Assembly (NCBI RefSeq): GCF_900114475.1
Contig: NZ_FOTE01000002.1
Span: 767,771 to 831,770 of the forward strand
DNA: 64,000 nucleotides
Reading direction: 5' to 3'
Origin: Paenibacillus sp. 1_12
GTDB lineage: Bacteria; Bacillota; Bacilli; Paenibacillales; NBRC-103111
Positions 53,187-62,048 of the stretch are shown piece after piece. Under the pieces are notes generated by a model. The model made no database searches, was not told the origin of the DNA, and worked only from the letters and a program-made list of their open reading frames with translations. Made by a program: the position numbers and the translations under genes. Each line of letters begins with the position of its first letter. The first letter of the stretch is position 1.

Positions 53187-55907
53187 TCAGGTCGTACTTT
53201 GCCTACATTGAAGTAAATAATACGGCTGGTTGGACAGGTTTTTTTCAAACCCTGGAACCATCCACGCATCACCATTTCCATTTCTAACTTCAAAAAAATA
53301 CTCAATACAATATGGCGAATTAGTGTACGATGCGGGGATCATGGCTTCGAAGCCTTGTTCCTGCTGATCCATTTCAAGGGTGATATATGACTCGGCTTGA
53401 TTGACATGACGAAAATGTAGTTGTACTTGTAGCTCCGATAAAGCGCCAGTTAACATCAAATGCACAGCAATAGGCTGCCCTTTGATAAAGGACTCGGCTG
53501 GTGAATGCAAGCTATGAGGACGATCTCCTTTCTGGATAGGGGCCAGCATATCTCCCAGAGTACGACCCCCAACGGATTCCTTTACACGAATCTGATTATA
53601 TATCCGTTCAATGACCAATATATCCTCTTCGATTTCCCCTAACCGATCTGACCAATGCCCACGTGAATAATGAGCGAGCCCGAAAGTAAGATCTTCTTTA
53701 TAGATTCCTTTAGAAACGCCAACAACATGCTTCCAAGCCTCTCGGGCCTCATGATAATATGCTAATGCATCCTTTAACAAAGTGGCATCCCCGGCTCTTT
53801 CGAACAACGCATAAGCGACCCCAGCACGAAATTTTTGCAAGAAAAACCGACCGATTCCTACCATGATCTGTACATCCACAGCCAATCGGCGGAACCCTGG
53901 AGCGTACTGGTCATGAATCCTACCCAACGACTCTGCCAAAAAACCTTCGGCCTGATTGGCAAGATGCTCCAAAAAATCGGCGATTTCCAATGGGGAATAT
54001 TTCCCTTTACGTTTTCCTTGAATAACATCGTCTGCGAATTCGTTAACACCGTAAAACAGTTCCGGATCAAGGGGACTGACAGAACCAAAGGTATGAGGAG
54101 AAGGTGTGTCAAAATCGTAATTATATGGATAACCGTAATTTATGTATGGATTTTCGATGGGTTCACCACTTCTGTATAACGGCATATTGGTATACATTTC
54201 GGGCCAATACACATTATTGGCTACGGACGGTGCGTGGACAACAAGGATCAAAGGTAAAATGCGGCTGGCATAAGACAACGACTCTTCACATGCTTCCGCA
54301 GCGTCTTGAAACTCTGACCGAAGATACCTCCTCCAAGAGTCCGGATCAGCCTCTGGATTGTAAGACAACCTTCCCAGCAAGCGGTACGTATACGAAAATT
54401 TACTCCAATCCCGAATCCCTAACCGCAAATGTTCGTCCTCGTACAATTCACGCTCGCCCGGACTTCCAGATCCCTTCCGGCCTTTAAAGGAAAGAGGATC
54501 GAACCATTCCATTCCCAATGACCCGCAGAAGCCCGCACTTCGACCGTAGGCGGCCGCCATCTCCGGATCGCCCCATGTCAAAATTCTTTGGGTTCCCGGC
54601 CATACGCGGTGGACGATCCCGTACTTTCGGTCGTCACGATAATAGTCGGCAAATCCATAACGAGTGTAGCTTCGCTTGGACGTGACATCCATTCCGCCAT
54701 GCTTCAGATTAGGGTTTCCAATACTAAAATGAGCAGACTTATCACTTTCTCCCAGTCGCTTAGGATGAAATTCCCTTTCGCGTATGGATACTTGATGATA
54801 CGGGAGCCCCATATGTTCTCCCCAATACTTCGTCGATAATACGACAGGCATCCCTGTAGCCAAGGCGATATCGATCAATTCATCATTTACGCCCTTTGCA
54901 TGAAAGTCTACTTCAATAATGCGTCCGGACTGATTAATTCCTTCAACGACAATTCTCCAGAAATCGTGTGTCGGCTCGGGCACCCCGCCTTCAAAATGAA
55001 CCCTAACGGTTATCCCCTCGATGTTTGGACAGGTTTGAAGCAGAAGCTTCAATGCATCTCGGCAATAAGCCGCATGGTTTGAAACATCCAGACCTTCGAT
55101 TTTATATTTCGTATTCGTGTTATTGGGGCCATAATCGTAAGCGTGATTCCACAACCCCAAACGAAATTGAAGTCCTCTCCGTTTTGCCTGTTCGCCGATG
55201 TACTGTAACATCTTGAAGTTGTTTTCTCTTTCTTCAACGGAAAGTCCGTCAACCTTTACTGAATAACCCGGAACCGAGAGTAAATAGGGATAAATGAAAC
55301 AAAAGTAAGGATCCTCAACAATTTTGTCGATCAAATAATCATAACCGACTCCCGTGCCAAGTGTAATTCGGTTAAACCGCTGGGTTGCCAGTTCTGTAAG
55401 ATATTCCTCCCAGAAACTATGGTCGTAAAACCATGCCTTGTCCTCCGCTTCACTGCTGAACAAACGGGTCACGCTTCGAACTGAATTTCTTGGTTTATCC
55501 ATGGAGGATTGGACCGACCTAAGAGCATCCAGTGGGTTGGTAGCGTACTTGGCGATGTCTACCAATTCCAATATGGCATAAATCAGGCCTCGGACATCAC
55601 TTCCAACCACGGCTAATTCATTTCCGGTCACACCTCGTAAAATCCCGAATGCCTCAGGCACATCTGGAATTTCTATCCCTTGTTCTCGGGCCATACCCCT
55701 GGCAATGGAGGAACCCCTCCCGGTGACAATGATCCGCAGTTTTGCTTTCTGGTCTGCATCCAGCTTATCCGAGTAGACGACTGTCAGATCTTTTGACTGC
55801 AAAATCTTCGACAAATGCCCAACGACCCAATCACATTCCGCTTGCGCGGTTACTTCGTCGCTAATATCCCGCACGATCCAAATATCAGAAATCGCTTTGT
55901 CAGTCAT
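53187..55907 (-). CDS. Large protein with GH67/GH20-like N-terminal domain, unknown (copy 1)
   Basis: This ~906-residue protein has no signal peptide. The first ~140 residues look like the alpha/beta domain that precedes the barrel in GH67 and GH20 enzymes (VVGSDVRGLIYAILELVDIA). A barrel-like central part follows, with VRSVTRLFSSEAEDKAWFYD, FEGGVPEPTHDFWRI, TKYWGEHMGLPYHQ and SFKGRKGSGSPGERELYEDE, and a helical part and C-terminal beta domain. It is paralogous to 57548-60202. I do not know a characterised family. Last gene of the minus operon; the start is the second of two ATGs after GAGAGGT. Catalytic residues are guesses only: the conserved Glu in FEGGVPEP is a candidate. Confidence 0.75.
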   Translation of the reverse strand: MTDKAISDIWIVRDISDEVTAQAECDWVVGHLSKILQSKDLTVVYSDKLDADQKAKLRIIVTGRGSSIARGMAREQGIEIPDVPEAFGILRGVTGNELAVVGSDVRGLIYAILELVDIAKYATNPLDALRSVQSSMDKPRNSVRSVTRLFSSEAEDKAWFYDHSFWEEYLTELATQRFNRITLGTGVGYDYLIDKIVEDPYFCFIYPYLLSVPGYSVKVDGLSVEERENNFKMLQYIGEQAKRRGLQFRLGLWNHAYDYGPNNTNTKYKIEGLDVSNHAAYCRDALKLLLQTCPNIEGITVRVHFEGGVPEPTHDFWRIVVEGINQSGRIIEVDFHAKGVNDELIDIALATGMPVVLSTKYWGEHMGLPYHQVSIREREFHPKRLGESDKSAHFSIGNPNLKHGGMDVTSKRSYTRYGFADYYRDDRKYGIVHRVWPGTQRILTWGDPEMAAAYGRSAGFCGSLGMEWFDPLSFKGRKGSGSPGERELYEDEHLRLGIRDWSKFSYTYRLLGRLSYNPEADPDSWRRYLRSEFQDAAEACEESLSYASRILPLILVVHAPSVANNVYWPEMYTNMPLYRSGEPIENPYINYGYPYNYDFDTPSPHTFGSVSPLDPELFYGVNEFADDVIQGKRKGKYSPLEIADFLEHLANQAEGFLAESLGRIHDQYAPGFRRLAVDVQIMVGIGRFFLQKFRAGVAYALFERAGDATLLKDALAYYHEAREAWKHVVGVSKGIYKEDLTFGLAHYSRGHWSDRLGEIEEDILVIERIYNQIRVKESVGGRTLGDMLAPIQKGDRPHSLHSPAESFIKGQPIAVHLMLTGALSELQVQLHFRHVNQAESYITLEMDQQEQGFEAMIPASYTNSPYCIEYFFEVRNGNGDAWMVPGFEKNLSNQPYYLLQCRQSTT

Positions 55908-55985
55908 CATAGCACCTCTCAAAGATTTCTACCGTTCTTCGGGCCAGTTCTCCCGAAGTAGACTAGAATTCATCCTACCCGACTC

Positions 55986-56381
55986 TTATGCGTACAGAAC
56001 GACCAAACCGTCTTCTACGGTGACGGAGTATGTTTCAAGACTCTCCTCTAATGGCTCTATGGTTACATCGTACTTTTTAACTAAACACTGATGAGGGTTA
56101 AATAACGATTTCCCAGTCGTCACGTCAAACTCCCATCCGTGCCAAGGACATGCTAGAATCTCGCCTTCCCGTCCATACCGATAACTTCCCGGTTGAGACG
56201 GTAAGGTCGTCCCAGTCAGTCTTCCTACACATAATGGCGCTCCTTGATGGGGACAGCTATTCCGTAAAGCGAAGTATCCGCCGTTTGCGTTGAACACTCC
56301 AATGGACCTGCCACCGACTTGAACGATTTTTCGTTCGCCCGGCTGCATCTCGGTTGTTTTGCATACAACGAATCGTTCCAT
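55986..56381 (-). CDS. Stand-alone Rieske 2Fe-2S protein
   Basis: This 131-residue Rieske protein has ligands C43-x-H45 (SCPHQGAPLC) and C78-x2-H81 (ACPWHGWEFD). It is of the oxygenase-ferredoxin type, short and soluble, with an insert of about 20 residues between the two halves. The start is ATG 56381, with AAAGGAG 9 bases upstream. No oxygenase or reductase gene is nearby. It lies between the amidohydrolase gene and a large unknown protein. It would pass electrons to an unknown partner. Confidence 0.85.
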   Translation of the reverse strand: MERFVVCKTTEMQPGERKIVQVGGRSIGVFNANGGYFALRNSCPHQGAPLCVGRLTGTTLPSQPGSYRYGREGEILACPWHGWEFDVTTGKSLFNPHQCLVKKYDVTIEPLEESLETYSVTVEDGLVVLYA

Positions 56382-56399
56382 GATCAAGAACTCCTTTAC

Positions 56400-57458
56400 T
56401 CAAAGATTATAAAATTCTTTTGCGTTTTCGAAGAAGATACGTCGGTGGAGTTCATCCGGCAGCTTCGGAAAAGCTCTTCTTGGCGAGTCAAAGTCCCAGT
56501 GCGGATAATCACTAGCAAACATCAAGATATGCTTGGCATCCATCGCCTCCAACATGGCCAACAAATATTTATCATCATCCGGACGTTCGAGCGGCTGACT
56601 CGTTATGCGGACATGATCCCGCAAAAATTCGCTTGGACGTTTTTCAAGCCAGGGCACCTCATATCTCAGCCCCTTGTATTCTGCATCCAACCTCCACATC
56701 AATGGCGGCAGCCAAGATACTCCGCCTTCCGTTAATACGATCTTGAAATTTGGATATTTAACAAATACACCTTCGGTAAGAAAACTAACCAAATGAGCTT
56801 GGAAAGCAAGAGACAAACAGGTATGAAACTCAATGTACCGGGTAGGATGGCCTGGAGTAGGCTGATGATTAATGCCCATTCCATCTGTACCGGGATGGAT
56901 GGCAAGCGGGAAACCATGTTTTTCACACGCTTCGTAAATTGGATAGTATTGCCGTTGACCAAAAGGTGCAGTTGCACCGGAATCGGTCATGACTTGCACG
57001 AAATGAGGGTGTCCGGCCCATCGTTCAATTTCTTTGGCTGCCCCGATGGGATCCTGAGTGGCAATGTACAGCGATCCTTTGAATACACCATCATGATTAT
57101 ATTTATCCAGCCACGTATCTGCTAGCCAATCATTATAGGCTGAAGCTACTGCGGAAGCCATATCAGGATCCGGCAGATTGTTAAGCATCGCACGAGGCAA
57201 TAGAATAGCATAATCGATACCGTATTCATTAATAAGCTGCTCTCGTAAAAAATCGGGATCCGTTCCTGCTCCCCCACCGTTGGGCGGCGTCGCATCCTTA
57301 CGGTTACCCTGTATATTGCCATAGGCTCGAGTTAGAGGCCGGTACCAGTCACGCCAAGGCTGCGGCAAATACTTATTTAACTCTTCTCTGGATTTTGGAT
57401 ATACATGTACATCACAGTCGATAATTCCTTTTTTTACTTTATACTCCATTGCGGTCAC
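56400..57458 (-). CDS. ACMSD-like amidohydrolase (amidohydrolase_2)
   Basis: This 352-residue metal-dependent TIM-barrel enzyme of the PF04909 branch, which includes aminocarboxymuconate-semialdehyde decarboxylase and related decarboxylases and hydrolases, has IDCDVHVYP (first metal residues), FPLAIHPGTDG (His), VLTEGGVSWLPPLMW and LMFASDYPHWDFD (Asp). It starts at GTG 57458, with AAGGAGG 7 bases upstream. In this branch the usual reaction is non-oxidative decarboxylation or hydrolysis of an aromatic acid or lactone. With the Rieske gene next to it, an aromatic substrate is possible but not shown. Confidence 0.85.
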   Translation of the reverse strand: MTAMEYKVKKGIIDCDVHVYPKSREELNKYLPQPWRDWYRPLTRAYGNIQGNRKDATPPNGGGAGTDPDFLREQLINEYGIDYAILLPRAMLNNLPDPDMASAVASAYNDWLADTWLDKYNHDGVFKGSLYIATQDPIGAAKEIERWAGHPHFVQVMTDSGATAPFGQRQYYPIYEACEKHGFPLAIHPGTDGMGINHQPTPGHPTRYIEFHTCLSLAFQAHLVSFLTEGVFVKYPNFKIVLTEGGVSWLPPLMWRLDAEYKGLRYEVPWLEKRPSEFLRDHVRITSQPLERPDDDKYLLAMLEAMDAKHILMFASDYPHWDFDSPRRAFPKLPDELHRRIFFENAKEFYNL

Positions 57459-57504
57459 TCGAATTCCTCCTTAAGTTGAATTAACAGGTTCCGTATTCGT
57501 TAAA

Positions 57505-57535
57505 GACTTCGCAGCATAATCGTACTGCGAAGTTC
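57505..57535 (-). terminator. Intercistronic hairpin (weak terminator)
   Basis: An ~10-bp stem GAACTTCGCAG/CTGCGAAGTC with a 10-base loop lies between the large protein gene (stop 57548) and the amidohydrolase. It is followed by only TTT on the minus strand, so it may reduce rather than stop transcription. Confidence 0.45.
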
Positions 57536-57547
57536 TTCTAACTTGAA

Positions 57548-60202
57548 TTATAGGCTTTGGACGAAATAATACGGCTGATTCGAAATGTCCTCATTCAGGC
57601 CTGGATAGTTCCGAGCTCCGCCATCGCTTTCAATGACCTCGAAGAAATAAAGAATCCCAAACGGCGAATTTGTGTACTCTCCTGGTATTGCAGCAAAGAA
57701 TGACACTCCGTTCCTATTCATGTTTGAAACGCAATAATGCTCGCCCTGATTGGTATGCCGATAATGCAGCTTTACCTTCAGACTATCGTAAGCTCCCGGC
57801 AACTCCAACTGCAGCTTGATCTCTTCTCCCTTAGAGAAATGTGTGGGAGACTCATGAACAAACAGCTGTCTGCGATCAACAGGGTTCGTTGCAAGAAGTT
57901 TGATCGCCGCCTGCAGCTTACCAGTATCGACCGTCCTGTTTGCGCTCGAGCGGGCCTGTTGCAATTTGAGTTCCATTGCTCGGATATCAGCTTCGATAGC
58001 CGGCAAACGGTCTGCCCAATGTCCTCTTACCGGTTTAGTATAGCCAAACGTAATATCCGGTTTATAAATATTTTGTGAGATCGAAACAACCTTCACCCAA
58101 TGTTCCTTTGCCAAATTATAAAGATCTAAGGCCCGCTCCAGCTGAGCAATATCCCCAGTCCGTTCGAACAAGGCGAAGCTCAATGCAGCACGTAATTTAT
58201 TGGCAAAGAAATGACCGATATGAATCAGCATATTCACATCAATAGTGAACCGGCGAAAATTCGGAGCCTGTGAATCCTCGGCATGGTGTATTGCTCTGAA
58301 CAAATAGTGTGCAGCCGTTTCGGCAAATGATTCCAGCCGCTCCGCTGTCTCCAGAGGGGAATATTTCCCTTGACGGAAGCCTTGGGTAATATCATCGGCA
58401 AAATCGTCAACACGGTAAAACAACGCAGTATCTAGCGGACTAGCGGCTCCAAACGTACCCGGCTTCGGAGAATCGAATTTAAACGGCGAGGGCAAATCTG
58501 TATCGGCAATTGGCTGGTTAGTCTGGATTTCAGGCCAATACACCACGTTAGCGGCCGAGGGGCAGTACGCTGCAGTAAGCAGAGGCAATATCCGGCTGGC
58601 ATGAGAAAGAGCTTGCTCGTAATCCTCCGCCGCCTTGCCGAACTCGGAGCGCAAATATCTCCGCCAAACCGCAGGCTCCGCATCGGGGTTATATAGCAAA
58701 CGTCCCCACAATCGGTAGGTATATTTGTACTTAAGCCAGTCCCGATTAGGCAGTTGCATCTCCTCGGAGAGATAAGGCTCCCGTCCGCCCGGCGAACCGG
58801 AGCCTTTACGGCCTTTAAAGGTCAGCGGCTCGCATAACTCGATCCCTTGAGTGCCGCTGAAATGGGAAAACCGCCCATATCCTGAAGCAAGCGCCGGATC
58901 ACCCCACAGTAGTAGCTTCTGTGTACCAGGCCATAACCGAAACAGAATGCCGATTTTCCGATCATCCTGCAGATAATCCGCGTAACCGTACCGCGTAAAT
59001 CGGCGCGACCAAGCAGTGATCGATTGCATTTGCATCGTCTGGTTAACTGGCAGAGAAAACTCGTTATCTCGAATACCGGCCTGGTGATAGCTGGGGCCCA
59101 TATGCTCAGCCCAGTACTTCGGGGAGATGAAGATAGGCTGATTCGTGCCAAGTGCGATCTGCACCAATTCGTCATTAATGCCCTTAGCATGCATATCGAT
59201 TTCGACACGGCGGCCGACGTCTTTCGTTCCTTCCAGGGCAATACGCCAAAACTCATAAGCCGGTTCGGGAATGCCACCCTCGTAGTGGACTCTGAAGGTC
59301 AGACCGTCGATTGCCGGAAACTCCTTAAGCAGCTTGCGGATGGCGTCACGGCAATAGGATGCGTGGTTCGTCTCATCAATATTGGCAATCGTGTAATTCA
59401 TATTCGGACTATCGGTGTAGATGTAGGAGTGATTCCAAAGTCCAAGTTGAAAATGCATACCTCGGCGTTTGGTCTCATTTCCGATATAGCCGAGGATCTC
59501 CCAATTCCACTGTCTTTCCTCCTTGGGCAGTTCAATAACCTTAACGTCATAGCCGGGTACGTCAAATAAGAACGGGTACGCAAAGCAAAAATAGTTGTCG
59601 TGCACGTCCGGATCGTGACCGTAATCGTAGCCCATCCCTAAAGAAAGCGTGAATCGGTTAAAGCGCTGCATGGCCAGTTCCGTCAAATATTCATCCCAGA
59701 ACGATTTGTCGTAAAACCAAGGCTTATCCTCTGGTTCACAGGCGAATAAACGGGTCACGCTGCGTATTTCATTGGCCGGACGGTCGGTTAACGTTTCCGT
59801 ACCAAGCAGCTCCCCAACAATATCGCCAATAGCGTGCTTTATTCTATCTGCCAGCTCCAAAATGGCATACACGAGCCCGCGGTCGTCAGGGGCGGTCAAC
59901 AGAATCTGTCCCTGGGAGACAAGGATAGCTAAGGATTCGGCTTCCACAGGCAAAGCCACCCCTAGATCGTCCCCTATGGCAACCGCAAGCGGCGAGTCGT
60001 TGCCGGAAATAACAATTCTTAGTTTGGCGGTTGTGCTTTCCGCCGCCCCTTTTTCAATTCCGACTGTCACTTTGCGGGTTTCCAGCGCCTCAATTAAGGT
60101 TTGCTCGGCCCAGTTGACGGATTCATTCGCTGCGAGCAGAGTTTGGTTATCGCGTACAACAATAACGTCAGGCGCCAAGTTTGATCGGAATACATTTGAC
60201 AT
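57548..60202 (-). CDS. Large protein with GH67/GH20-like N-terminal domain, unknown (copy 2)
   Basis: This 884-residue paralogue of 53187-55907 shares, among others, IRSVTRLFACEPEDKPWFYD, RVHYEGGIPEPAYEFW, SPKYWAEHMGPSYHQ and SFKGRKGSGSPGGREP-like blocks, so the likeness covers the barrel. The N-terminal part has DDRGLVYAILELADRI, typical for the domain in front of GH67/GH20 barrels. No signal peptide. GGGGG precedes the ATG; 31 bases separate it from the permease stop. The gene opens the enzyme part of the operon, so it probably works on the substrate the importer brings in. Confidence 0.75.
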   Translation of the reverse strand: MSNVFRSNLAPDVIVVRDNQTLLAANESVNWAEQTLIEALETRKVTVGIEKGAAESTTAKLRIVISGNDSPLAVAIGDDLGVALPVEAESLAILVSQGQILLTAPDDRGLVYAILELADRIKHAIGDIVGELLGTETLTDRPANEIRSVTRLFACEPEDKPWFYDKSFWDEYLTELAMQRFNRFTLSLGMGYDYGHDPDVHDNYFCFAYPFLFDVPGYDVKVIELPKEERQWNWEILGYIGNETKRRGMHFQLGLWNHSYIYTDSPNMNYTIANIDETNHASYCRDAIRKLLKEFPAIDGLTFRVHYEGGIPEPAYEFWRIALEGTKDVGRRVEIDMHAKGINDELVQIALGTNQPIFISPKYWAEHMGPSYHQAGIRDNEFSLPVNQTMQMQSITAWSRRFTRYGYADYLQDDRKIGILFRLWPGTQKLLLWGDPALASGYGRFSHFSGTQGIELCEPLTFKGRKGSGSPGGREPYLSEEMQLPNRDWLKYKYTYRLWGRLLYNPDAEPAVWRRYLRSEFGKAAEDYEQALSHASRILPLLTAAYCPSAANVVYWPEIQTNQPIADTDLPSPFKFDSPKPGTFGAASPLDTALFYRVDDFADDITQGFRQGKYSPLETAERLESFAETAAHYLFRAIHHAEDSQAPNFRRFTIDVNMLIHIGHFFANKLRAALSFALFERTGDIAQLERALDLYNLAKEHWVKVVSISQNIYKPDITFGYTKPVRGHWADRLPAIEADIRAMELKLQQARSSANRTVDTGKLQAAIKLLATNPVDRRQLFVHESPTHFSKGEEIKLQLELPGAYDSLKVKLHYRHTNQGEHYCVSNMNRNGVSFFAAIPGEYTNSPFGILYFFEVIESDGGARNYPGLNEDISNQPYYFVQSL

Positions 60203-60233
60203 GGGACTTCCCCCTTAACTATTTTCATGTCGA

Positions 60234-61064
60234 TTACCCTTTTAAGCCTGAAGTAGCAATTCCTTCAATAAAGTATTTTTGCAAACTCAAAAACACTAAA
60301 AATATCGGCATAAGCGATAGCACCGAGGCCGCCATAATTGCGCCGTAATTCGTCTGCTCTTCGCTTTGAAACTGCAAAAGTCCGAGCGGAATGGTATATA
60401 ACGTTTTATTACTTAAGAATACCAGCGCGTTCTCGTAGTTGTTCCAGGAGCCCACAAAAGAAAAAATAACTAGTGTGGAGATTACCGGCAAAGATAACGG
60501 AATAATGATTCTCCAGAAAATTCTAAAATGGCGACACCCGTCCATTTTGGCGGCCTCAATTAGCTCATCCGGAATCGTAGCAATAAACTGTCTAAACAAA
60601 AAGGTGCCAAATGCGCTGAAAATACCTGGAAGCATCAGTGCCCAGAGGCTATTGTACAGACCCATCAATCTATATAGAACAAACCTTGGAACCAAGAGCA
60701 TCTGGTGCGGAAACATTAATGTAGCGATATACAAAATAAAAGCCGCCTCTTTGCCTTTGAACTTGATTTTCGCAAAAGCATACCCAGCTAAAGCACTGGT
60801 AATGACCTCCCCGACAACACTGATAACTGAAACTTTGACGGAGTTGAGGAAGTAGGTTTGAAAACGCGCGAACCATACGGTCACATAATTCTCAAAAATA
60901 ATTTTTTTGGGTATCCATCTGATCGGAAACTCAAAGACATCTGCGGTGGGCTTAAAAGAGGCGGACAACATCCAAATAAATGGCAAAATGGTCACAATGG
61001 AAAGCACAAGCATAATAACGGTCAGAATCGTTTTCTGGGTTAATTTCAAGTATTTCGCATTCAT
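60234..61064 (-). CDS. Sugar ABC transporter permease, MalG type (CUT1)
   Basis: This 276-residue membrane protein with six spans has the EAA motif (EAAKMDGCRHFRIFWRIIIPLSLP) and the end GIATSGLKG. It lies 20 bases after the MalF-type gene. No ATPase gene is present. Confidence 0.9.
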   Translation of the reverse strand: MNAKYLKLTQKTILTVIMLVLSIVTILPFIWMLSASFKPTADVFEFPIRWIPKKIIFENYVTVWFARFQTYFLNSVKVSVISVVGEVITSALAGYAFAKIKFKGKEAAFILYIATLMFPHQMLLVPRFVLYRLMGLYNSLWALMLPGIFSAFGTFLFRQFIATIPDELIEAAKMDGCRHFRIFWRIIIPLSLPVISTLVIFSFVGSWNNYENALVFLSNKTLYTIPLGLLQFQSEEQTNYGAIMAASVLSLMPIFLVFLSLQKYFIEGIATSGLKG

Positions 61065-61084
61065 CGTGTTCCTTCTCTCTTGCT

Positions 61085-62026
61085 CTAATTTATGTGCGAG
61101 TCTTTATTGGAAAATTTCCATTGCAGCGCAGTAAAGATAAATACCATCACGAAAAGCACCCAGCCTATCGCATTCGCATATCCAATTTTGTTATACATAA
61201 ACGCCGATTTATAAATGTAATAGACAAGTACCGATGTAGACGTCCCGGGTCCTCCCTGCGTCATAACATTCACTTGTGTGAAAACTTGAAAAGACCCTAT
61301 GATGGAGATAATCGTTACGAAAAACAAGGTTGGTGACAGCATGGGTATTGTAATCTTAAAAAATTTACTAAGCGGGCCCGCTCCATCGATATCCGCCGAT
61401 TCATATAACGAACCTGGCACACTCTGCAACCCGGCCAATAAAATAATGGCGTTGTATCCAACTGCCTGCCAAACGCTCATTATGATAATAGAGGGAAGAG
61501 CCCATTGGGACGAAGATAACCACCCCGGAGGATTTTCGATCCCAATGGCTCTCAGGACCATATTGATCGGACCGAAGGTAGGCATGTACAGGATGCTCCA
61601 AACTACAGAGATCGCGACCATAGATGCAATATTGGGCAAATAAAAGCCTAACCTCACCAAGCTTTTAAAAAAGATCTTGTCGTTTAAAATCACTGCAAGG
61701 ATCAAGGCCAAAAAAACGGAGCACGGGACAGTGATGGCTGCAAATACTATGGTATTCACTAAAGATTTGATAAAAATAACGTCCGTCCACAAATTCACAT
61801 AATTTTTTAGTCCTACAAACTTGATTCCTTTTAAGCCGGAAACTAAATTCCAATCGCTAAAGCTGAAAATCAGAGAAATAATAATGGGAACCAATTTAAA
61901 TATGACATAGCCAATCAAATTAAGAGAAAGAAACAGCCAACCTGCAATATTTTCTTGTAAAATGTCTTTTCTGATCTTTCTCTTTGGTCTAACCGCTATC
62001 GAAGAACTTTTCTTTGCCAATTCCAT
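61085..62026 (-). CDS. Sugar ABC transporter permease, MalF type (CUT1)
   Basis: This ~313-residue membrane protein has NLIGYVIFKLVPIIISLIFSF near the N-terminus and the EAA-like motif (ESADIDGAGPLSKFFKITIPML). The start at ATG 62026 follows GGAGGA by 7 bases. With the MalG-type subunit and the binding protein it forms a CUT1 importer. Confidence 0.9.
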   Translation of the reverse strand: MELAKKSSSIAVRPKRKIRKDILQENIAGWLFLSLNLIGYVIFKLVPIIISLIFSFSDWNLVSGLKGIKFVGLKNYVNLWTDVIFIKSLVNTIVFAAITVPCSVFLALILAVILNDKIFFKSLVRLGFYLPNIASMVAISVVWSILYMPTFGPINMVLRAIGIENPPGWLSSSQWALPSIIIMSVWQAVGYNAIILLAGLQSVPGSLYESADIDGAGPLSKFFKITIPMLSPTLFFVTIISIIGSFQVFTQVNVMTQGGPGTSTSVLVYYIYKSAFMYNKIGYANAIGWVLFVMVFIFTALQWKFSNKDSHIN

Positions 62027-62048
62027 CAGGCATTCCTCCACAGCTCTT

